From Panagrolaimus kolymaensis (taxonomy: Eukaryota; Nematoda; Chromadorea; Rhabditida; Panagrolaimidae): DNA of 64,000 bases. Of this stretch, positions 56,149-64,000 are shown in pieces. Location of the stretch: NCBI GenBank assembly GCA_028622995.1, contig JAJQJQ010000008.1:310001-374000 (forward strand), given 5' to 3'. The first letter of the stretch is position 1; every line of letters starts with the position of its first letter. Both the position numbers and the translations under genes were made by a program. The notes under the pieces were generated by a model. The model was not told the DNA's origin, did not search any database, and was given only the letters and a program-made list of their open reading frames with translations.

Positions 56149-58266
56149 TCATGGTGTTTTAAATAAAGCACGCACTACCACACTCCTTGTCCATGGCCAT
56201 GGGAGATTTTCTACCGATTTTGTGCAATCCTTAAATAAATTATTAAAAGCTTCTTGAAAATTTAAAATAGTTTCCCTTGATACTTGATCATTAAATTTTA
56301 TTTTAATCTCCAAATAATGTCCAACATTTTTCTGAAATATTGTTGTTTTATTGTTTTAATTTTTCTTTAGAAATTAAACAAACCATAAAAAAGTTGCAAA
56401 GATCGTTAATATAAAAAATATCTCCAACGAATTCAACATGAAAATAAACCAGCTTTTTGAGTAAATTTAATTCCGATAGAGTTTCTTTGTTAGTTAAATT
56501 AGAAAAAGAATTTGAAAAACTGAAAATGGATATTTTTGTTAAAAAATGAAGTCTTGAAAGAATTTTTAGTGATGCATCAAATTTTAAATGTGATAAACCT
56601 CAAAAAAAACGAATCACAAAAAAGAAAAACTTTTTTAAGATTTTGAATTTCGAAAAATCGTAACTTTTAGGTTTTTGCCAATTAGTGGCAGATGCATGAT
56701 AAAAATTTAAAATAATACATACTAACCAAAAATGTTTTATTTTTGGCATCATTTTTAGTATTTCTGTTATTGTTAAATGATCGCCAGTTTCATCATTTAA
56801 AATTTGCATTTCTTTTATCTGAAAATACTCAACATTTCCAGATTCAACCAAAAAATTGAATTCTTTCTCTGTGATTTTAGCGTTTTTAATATCAATAATT
56901 TTTACAGAACATTTATATATTTTATATTTGATTAAATATGATAGGATTGAACTTTTAAAATGTTCAAAAATAAATACATCAGTGATATGTAATTTTGGAA
57001 TAGAAAAATTAGGATAAAATATGCTATCCACCTTTATAGATTCATTAATATATTTAAATGTATTTCTTTGGATATTTTTAGAAGTTCCATATTGAAATTT
57101 ATAGCAAAAAATTTGGGGTTTTAATTTAAAAAAATATTTGCATGTTCGATGAAGGTGTCGAAGAATTTTTGGATTAGCGATGGAAGTTATATATCGAATT
57201 ATTGGCAATGGTAGAGACCAATTTTGTCGTCGAGACGGAATAAAATCTAAAGCACCATATGGTTCAAAAATATTTAGAGGTTCTTGGTTCAATATTTCAT
57301 CTTCATTAATTTCGCTGAGAAAGCTAGGAGCTTCTTCTTCTTCTTCTAAATGCGAAAACCCCCATCCATAATTGCCAGCAATTTCAAATTCAAATGGATT
57401 TTTCCAAGGAACTAAAACGGGTCCATATTTTTCCATAGCATTTTTATATTTATTTTTCATTTCAAAATCATCAAGGAAAAATCTACAATATTTTGAAAAA
57501 ACTTGAAGCATTTCAAATGGATTATTTTCACGCAAATATTCAATATATAATTTCCATAAATTTTTATTATTTAAATTTCTGCCAATTTTGTTCTCAACAT
57601 TAGCCTTAATAAATTTATAGTTATTACTTTCGATGATCAAATAAAACCATTTTTCATCATCGTTTACTGCAGCCATAATTTTCATAAATAATTTCTTTAA
57701 CCTTTCAACTTTTTGTATTAATTCCTTCTTAGGTGGAGCATCTAAAAACTTTTTTTTTGCATTTGAACGAAACAAAAAAATTCTAAGCCAAAAATATATG
57801 TACTTAAAAAGGTTAGATGATACAAAAAATCATCTTCTAGTCGTAAGTGAGGAAAATTAAAATATCGTCTTAAATTTAAAAAATTTGTTCCAGTTTGATG
57901 AATAATGTATTTTGCAAATGAACCCCTTCGATCATATTTAAACTTAATAAATAGTTGAGGATCATTACAAAAATGATATAAAGCTTCATCCAACATTGCA
58001 TTAACATTTCTCGAATTATTACTAGGCGACCTAAAAATTTTTTTTAGAAAAAAAAACGTTTTAAAACATTATTTTTAAAATATTTCATACTTTAGCCATG
58101 AATTCCATATTTGATGTGGAGTTAAACATGATTTAAAAAAGGTATCAATAAATTTAAGTTTTTCATTATCATCCTTCGCAAAGGCCACTTCAAATTCAAG
58201 TTGAGACAATAAATTTCCATATGTTTCACTATGTTCATTATATTCGGATAAAGAGGGAAAAATCAT
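56149..58266 (-). CDS. HAT/TPR-like plus F-box-like protein, paralogue 2
   Basis: Minus-strand exons 58266-58091, 58030-57804, 57741-56727, 56519-56384, 56331-56149, all in phase, about 578 residues. The second exon's donor is the least certain. The N-terminal 300 residues are helical and HAT-like: LTPHQIWNSWLK, NLWKLYIEYLRENNPFEMLQ, KYCRFFLDDFEMKNKYKNAM. The F-box-like segment follows: NWSLPLPIIRYI...ILRHLHRTCKYFF. A C-terminal substrate-side domain has 'CSVKIIDIKNAKITEKEFNF' and 'LTITEILKMMPKI'. Such C-terminal halves recur in large nematode families; joining them to a HAT-type N-terminus is unusual. It forms a tandem pair with paralogue 1, with matching intron positions. Likely cytosolic or nuclear; a ubiquitin-ligase role is inferred. 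Confidence 0.8.
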
Positions 58267-58756
58267 ATTGAATTAAAAAAGAAATAGTCGCAACTCTTTT
58301 TTCAAAATTATTTTTTTGAGTGAAAAAACAAATCAATATTTTTTTATTTTCAGAAATTTTTCTTCTTTTAAAAGATAAGGTTAACACATTAGAAAAATTA
58401 TTTCTTGCTGTTGATGATTCATGTGTTTTAAATTAAAGAAAAAAAAAACAATGATAACAAAAAATAAAATTTATAAAGTAAATTCTAGCGACGATAATTT
58501 CGAAAATTTATATAAAAAAGTTTGTTTAGAATGAGTATTTTTTTTATTGATAATTAAAAGCAAACGACTAACCAAATGCTTTTTGAGTATTGTAACGCTT
58601 TCAATTGGATATTTTTTGTTGGTCGACTCTCTATTTTTTTTTAAATTTTTATTAAAAAAAGATTTAATAGCAATTTTTTTTTTGGTTTTTCTTTTACAAC
58701 AAAAATAAAATGAAAAAAATAAAAAAAGAGCACAGAGTAATCCATCCCCCTCTTAC

Positions 58757-59193
58757 TTGATTTAAAAAGCTTTCTTTTTCTTCTTTATTTTCGCATGAAG
58801 TTTCAGCATAATTTTCAGTGGTCGAAGAAATTAAAATTTTTGATAGCGTTGAAGGATCTTTTTGGGTTTCTTGATTTTCGGCTAAACTTTCTTTAATAAA
58901 TAAAATTAAAAATTAAACAGAAATCAAGAAATTATTTTCATTTTTATTTAAAAAATTTAGAAGCTTGTGTGACTTTAAAAAAATTAGTTAAGTTTGCTTC
59001 TTTAAAACTTTTTAGATTGTATTGAATCATCCATTTATATTCATTTATTGAAAATGTAAAAAAAATTAAGAAAAAACGAATATTCTTTTCACCTTTTTTC
59101 GACTTTATTAGAAGGATGTAGACGTGATTTATCCATAAAAGTAGCAGCTATCAACCTCCGCATTTCTCCTCTACTAAAAGCAACAATTAACAT
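58757..59193 (-). CDS. Possible upstream exons of paralogue 2 or a separate small gene
   Basis: Two coding-like blocks on the minus strand: 59193-59093 (ATG; MLIVAFSRGEMRRLIAATFM then DKSRLHPSNKVEK, ending at a GT donor) and 58890-58760 (ESLAENQETQKDPSTLSKIL..., ending CAA|GTAAGA). Joined directly, the second block is read in a different frame from the one conserved with 55930-56010, so a further junction is missing or the blocks belong to different transcripts. Confidence 0.35.
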
Positions 59194-59667
59194 TTTTTTT
59201 CTTAACCCAGAAACTTTAATTTAGAAAAAATTCAGAATCGGTTGAAAGGAAAGAGGAGATCGAGAAAAAATATGTATGTTTTATTTCAGAAATTTCATGT
59301 CGCAAGTTCAAATATTCAAATGTCTAAACTTTTCACTTCACTTCACTTCAAAAAAGTTTTCAATTATGACTTCTCTCAAAAAAAATGCGGAAGAAAGAAA
59401 AACAAAAAGTTTTTGTAACTTAACTTTTTCACTCACGTCGAAATATGTAGTTTCACCGAATTAAAAGTTTCAAGAGCGATAAATTATTTTTTTTGTAGGT
59501 CAACGAAAACAAAAACATTAAAAAAGAGAAAAGAAAAAAAAATTAGGTAGAAAGGCGGCGGCGGGCGGGCGGCGAGATGAGTTAAGTAATTGACTTTCAT
59601 AATTTTTTTTTTGGTTTTCATTTTTTTAAATAAAAATAAGTTTAAACTAAATTTTTGAGTTACAAAA
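59194..59667. other. Spacer with a G-rich simple repeat
   Basis: Divergent promoters of the minus-strand genes and of the Thr-rich gene should lie here. A short GGCGGCGGCGGGCGGGCGGC run is at 59554-59575. No gene was seen; the 62-residue frame at 59276-59464 starts at an ATG but has no other support. Confidence 0.4.
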
Positions 59668-59848
59668 ATGTGTGTTTTAAGAATAATAATATTTTTATGG
59701 TATTTTTTATGTTTTATTAAAAATGTAGAAAGTTGTTTGGCATCTCAAGCAGTAGTTTTACCAAGCCTTGATGAAACTACTACCACCACATCCACTACAA
59801 CAACAACCACCTCCACGACGACTACTACTACCACAACGACAACTGCAA
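59668..59848 (+). CDS. First exon of a secreted Thr-rich (mucin-like) protein, partial
   Basis: The ATG at 59668 opens a signal peptide, MCVLRIIIFLWYFLCFIKNV, likely cleaved near VES-C. A Thr/Ser tract of about 25 residues follows. The exon ends at a consensus donor A|GTAAGT (59849). The rest of the gene is not in view: the Ty3/gypsy element begins 133 bp into the intron on the opposite strand and runs off the window. The signal peptide plus Thr tract recalls the C-type lectin gene at 15884-16959, so a lectin or other extracellular domain may follow; this is a guess. Confidence 0.6.
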
Positions 59849-59981
59849 GTAAGTGTTAGGGCTTTTATAAAAAATATTTCCATTGTTTTTTAATTTAAAC
59901 TTTCGGTATGAAACCAATAAAGAAGCTTTATTTTTGAGTATTGTTTCTTAAAAAATTTTATTATTTAAAAAAATGGATTTA

Positions 59982-60198
59982 TGTTGTATCCAAACAACAA
60001 TACAAATACGGAATCAGCAATCACTCAAAAGGATAAAGTTAGTTTTTATTATTTTACAAAACAAGAGACAACAAACAAGCAAACAAATATTAGGCTAGCG
60101 AGTAACATGCATTGAGAGTTGGCTGCATGGAGATTGACTCGCGCTTGTTTGGCGGCAGTTTAAATACACGTTAGTTTACAATGACTACATACACAACA
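59982..60198 (-). repeat. 3' LTR of the Ty3/gypsy element
   Basis: On the element's (minus) strand it begins TGTTGTGTATGTAGTCATTG and ends GGATACAACA, giving TGTTG...CAACA ends over 217 bp. It directly follows the purine-rich AGTGTGGAGGGA (polypurine tract, 60199-60210 on +). AATAAA-type signals (AAAATAATAAAAAC) lie inside. The 5' LTR is beyond the window, so the target duplication cannot be checked. Confidence 0.82.
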
Positions 60199-60210
60199 TC
60201 CCTCCACACT
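60199..60210 (-). other. Polypurine tract of the Ty3/gypsy element
   Basis: AGTGTGGAGGGA on the minus strand, immediately 5' of the LTR; the usual primer site for plus-strand DNA synthesis. Confidence 0.7.
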
Positions 60211-60248
60211 AACTTAAGAACTCATACCATTAATATATCTAACAGAGT

Positions 60249-63200
60249 CTAAAGATTAAAGCTAGTGTAAGATTTCTTTGAAGGATCCACGTTGAGACGA
60301 GCAGTTGGACGACGAACACGAGTAGCATATCGACGTTGAGGCGAGCATTGAACATTTGAATTCGTCACAACATGAGACATCGGAGGTGTTTCGTAATCAC
60401 TTGAGTTAGTTTGACTTTGATTCAGCATAGGAGGCAAAGTTTGACCTCTTGTTGGAGTAACAGGAGCAGATACAGCAATCATCGGTTCGTGAGCATCGAA
60501 TGAAACATTAACAGCATTAGAACATCCATGTTCATCTAAACTATCATTTGTTTCCATAAGCGGAATTGAATATTCTTCCAGGAAGTTGATCGGATATCTT
60601 TTGATAAGTTGATTCGTATGTCTTCTTTGAATCTTACCAGTAAGATCTTCAATCAGATACAGCTTTGAACCAATTCTCTTTTTTACAATACCATCAATCC
60701 AGGGAGAATCTTTCTTATTACGAGCATAAACATCATCTCCAACCTTGAATTTACGAAGACGAGCACCATATTGAACATCGAATTGGCGTTCCATCTTTTC
60801 ATCAGGTCCATAATTCTTAACCAGTTGCGGACGAAGAAGATCCAAATTCGTACGTAATTCACGACCAATGTGAGCCATAGCAGGAGTAACACATCCAGGT
60901 GTTGCATTCGACGGAGTGGTACGATGAGCAAGCAAGAAATCATTTATACAGCTTTTCAAATTTACATTTGGACCATGAGCTAAAACACATTTCTTCACAT
61001 AATTCTTCACAGTATGAACAGCACGTTCAGCTTGACCATTCGATTGCGGATGGTACGGCGGTGATCTAATATGATTGATCCCATGATCTTGACAAAAATC
61101 AGCAAATTCGGTTGAGGTGAATTGACTTCCATTGTCAGACACAAGAATACGAGGCGCACCATTATCAGCAATAAAACGTTGAAGAAATTTCGTCACGTTT
61201 GAAGTAGTTGCGTGTTTCATAACATCAATATCCATCCATTTGGAGCAACTATCGACGACAATAAGCAGCATTTGATCCAGCATTGGTCCAGCAAAGTCCA
61301 GATGAATACGATCTCCAGGATTCATCGAAACAGGCCACGAAGCAAGCGTTGTCTTTACAGGGTTCTTCCGTTGTTGAGAGCAGGATAAACAAGACATAAC
61401 CATTGATTCGATATCTTTTGTCATTCTTGGCCAGTAAACATGCTGTCGAGCAAGAGCTTTAGTTGCGGTGATACCACTATGACCAAAATGAAGTTGATCG
61501 AGAACTTTAGCACGAAGTTTCCTTGGTATAAACACTCGATCGTTCATCATGATGACTTTGTTAACCAGAGAAAATCTTCCATCATGATTGAAAGGCGATA
61601 AAGTTCCATCAGCAAGAGAATCCATTATTCTTTTTGCATCTTCATCTGATTCATATTCCATTATGACATCAGCAGCATTGACGGGTAAAACAGAGACATG
61701 TTTTACAAGAGCCATCGATTCCATTGAACTTTCTTCTTCCATATCTTCGTCTTCTTCATACAGTTCAGGCATTGATCTAACATCAGCTATCAAACGAGAT
61801 AAGGCATCAGCTTGTCCAAATTCTTTAGTATTCTTATATTGGATCACGAAATCGTAAGCAGCTAAGAACAACGACCATCTGTGGAGACGATTTGCGGCCA
61901 GAACAGGTTTTTCTTTCTTATTACCAAATATCGCCAAGAGAGCTTTATGATCAGTCAGCAACTTGAATTTTCTTCCTTCAACATAGCGATGAAAGGTTTT
62001 GATAGCTGTAATGAGAGCTAACCCTTCCTTCTCGGTTTGAGAATACTTCTGTTGAGTAGCATTTAAAGCACGAGAAAAGAATTGTATTGGCTTTTCTTTG
62101 CCATCAGGATAAACGTGAGATATCACTCCACCCATACCAGCGTTTGAAGCATCAGCAGCCACTACTATAGGAAGTCTTGGATCATAATGAGTTAATCGGC
62201 ATTCATCCATAAGCATCTTCTTAATTGAGTTGACAGCGGTATCTTCGATTTGTGTCCATTTCCATATGGCATCAGCTTTGAGTAAGTTATCAAGTGGTTC
62301 ACGAAGATTCCGCATCAATGGAATGAAACTTTGATAGTAGTTTACCATTCCCAGGAAGGCACGAAGACTTGATGCATCCACAGGAGCAGCCATCTTCTGA
62401 ATTGCAACAATTTTGTTTGGATCAGGACGGATTCCATCAGCATCAATGAGTCTACCCAAGAAGGTAATCGAAGAACAGAAAAATTTACATTTCTTTACAT
62501 TGAGCTTGAATTCATATTCTTGGATCCTTTGAAGAACCATCTTTAAATGAAGTCGATGTTCATCCACGGAAGAGCTATGTACTAAAACATCATCCAAATA
62601 AGCATGAGCAAAAGGAAAATCAGCTAACATTTGATCCATTACTTGTTGAAAATCACTTGGAGCAGTCTTCAAACCGAAAGGCAGGCGCTTGTATTTGAAA
62701 AGTCCAAACGTTGTTGATACAGTAGCAAGTGTTTGACTTTCTTCGTCCAGCTCCAGTTGATGATAAGCATCGCAGAAATCAAGTTGAGAGAAAACAGCGC
62801 ATCCTGAGAGTACATTGAAAATATCATCAGGGACAGGTAGCATGTAGCAGTGTTCTTCCAGTTGATCATTCAACCATGTTGAGAAATCAATTACCACGCG
62901 TCTCCGACCATCTTTTCGACCAACAGTTGAACATGGTGAGGCACAGGGAGAAGATTCTACAGCTTCGACAATACCAAGAGCAAGAAGACGATCAAATTCC
63001 TTTCGAATCACTTCATCAGCAAACATTGAAGGACGTCGAGGTCTTATAAATACAGGAACAGCATCCTTCTTGAGACGGAGATGGACTTTTACTTTCTTAC
63101 AATGTCCCATCCCTTCCTCGAACAATGATTTGAACGTTGATTGAAGTTGTTCAACAGCTCCAGCAGGAGCCATACATTCTTTAGCAACCACATTGCATAG

Positions 63201-64000
63201 AATTCCATCCATAGGAATATATCTTAGACCAAAGGCGTTGTAAAGATCCAATCCAAGAAGGGATTGATCCACATCAGCTACCCAAAGAGAGATGAGCTTT
63301 GATTGATCATTCAGCATTACATCAGCAAGAAAAGATCCATTCAGCTTAAACGTTTCTTTGTTTGCACCACGAGCCAACAGTGACGGACCATCAAAAGCAG
63401 GTTTACCAAGTACTTGATAATCATCAAAAGATAGGATCGTTACATCAGCACCTGTATCAAGTTGAAGTTTTATAGTTGTACCATTAACAGCAAGTTGAAT
63501 CATTGGACGAACAGTAACACTTGGAGCGGCACAAGCTGCTACTTTAGGTTGAGAGACCATAGGAACATCCAATTTTACTTCTTTAATGTACTTGATATTG
63601 TTAGATTGGTAAACATCTTTCTTTTGATGAGCATTATTTTGATGACCATTTGATGTTTTCTTTGAATATCCATTATTACGAGGTTCATTGGAGACTTTCT
63701 TAGCTTTTCGGCAAGCTTTAGCGATATGACCAGGAGCATTGCAAGAGTAACACACAGCATTCTTAAATTTACATGTATCACGAGCATGAGCAGCACCACA
63801 AGAACCACAAGCACTTGACAACTTTGATTCAGGTTTCTTACTTCGATGAGAATCTTGCTTTCTTATAAAATTGATGGATCTTTGTTCAGGAAGTCGTTGA
63901 TCTTCACGAGTGAGAATAGCATTATTTACCATCAATTGAATGTCAGCAAAATCCATACGAGCGTTCTTGTTCAGTTGACCCAATACCATTGTACGAATAT
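60249..64000 (-). mobile_element. Ty3/gypsy retrotransposon gag-pol polyprotein, 5' end beyond window
   Basis: One open frame to the window edge, at least 1,246 residues; the Met at 63989 is internal because the frame stays open upstream. Domains (residues from that Met): two zinc knuckles, C61-x2-C-x3-H-x4-C and C80-x2-C-x4-H-x4-C; protease with DTGAD at about 178-182; reverse transcriptase about 310-490 with YLDD near 460; RNase H about 600-710 (VVAADASN); integrase with its H2C2 zinc finger near 830-870 (HFGHSG..., SCLSC) and D, D, E catalytic segments near 896, 946 and 985 (LDFAG, VSDNGSQF, SNGQAERAV). Domain order protease-RT-RNase H-integrase defines Ty3/gypsy. No frameshift or stop was seen, so it looks active or recently active. 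Its codons are less AT-rich than those of the host genes. It sits antisense in the intron of the Thr-rich gene. Confidence 0.95.

Overview
The window looks like chromosomal DNA of an AT-rich nematode. The evidence is short introns (mostly 45-65 nt) with T-rich acceptors, candidate spliced-leader acceptors a few bases before several start codons, tandem C-type lectin genes, a MATH-BTB gene, a GATA factor of the ELT type, and proteins built around the F-box-like phrase '(P)LPI(I/L)RYI..L...CKYFF'. That last phrase is one I associate with the large gene families of panagrolaimid (clade IV) nematodes. The clade is inference from protein style; no rRNA or other marker gene is present.

Layout. 1-2.4 kb: AT-rich spacer with a complete hAT-type MITE. 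2.4-6.8 kb: an acidic, zinc-module protein (+) and a multi-pass membrane protein (-). 6.8-13.2 kb: repeat country, with a 1.4-kb minisatellite, fold-back repeats and a decayed Ty3 integrase. 13.2-15.5 kb: a MATH-BTB gene whose large intron holds a second hAT MITE. 15.9-18.7 kb: two C-type lectin genes in tandem (-). 19.3-34.3 kb: the most distinctive region, an array of claudin-like four-membrane-pass genes, all on the + strand, interleaved with fold-back repeats. There are six loci and seven modules; two modules are fused into one reading frame, and three modules carry lesions. 34.5-38.2 kb: a GATA transcription factor (-). 38.2-41.5 kb: empty spacer.

41.5-52.5 kb: a coiled-coil gene (-) whose coding exon is split by a complete 9.67-kb LTR element. 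The element has identical-looking 456-bp LTRs and a 4-bp target duplication. It has gag-like reading frames but no protease, reverse transcriptase or integrase. 52.8-58.3 kb: two tandem paralogues (-) with an N-terminal HAT/TPR-like part and an F-box-like C-terminal part. The first has a tiny hAT MITE lodged exactly at a splice donor; another hAT MITE lies between the two genes. 59.7 kb: first exon of a secreted Thr-rich protein (+). 60-64 kb: the 3' LTR and gag-pol polyprotein of a Ty3/gypsy element (-), which runs off the right edge.

How the genes relate. The claudin-like genes share N-terminal PPxY and TQT motifs and an upstream sequence block, so they were probably co-expanded and co-regulated membrane proteins. 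The GATA gene lies immediately downstream of them; a regulatory link is only a guess. Transposable elements shape much of the rest. Four short hAT-type elements with self-complementary, simple-repeat interiors and 8-bp target duplications, one TTAA-flanked fold-back element, several copies of a larger fold-back family, and two LTR elements were identified by their ends.
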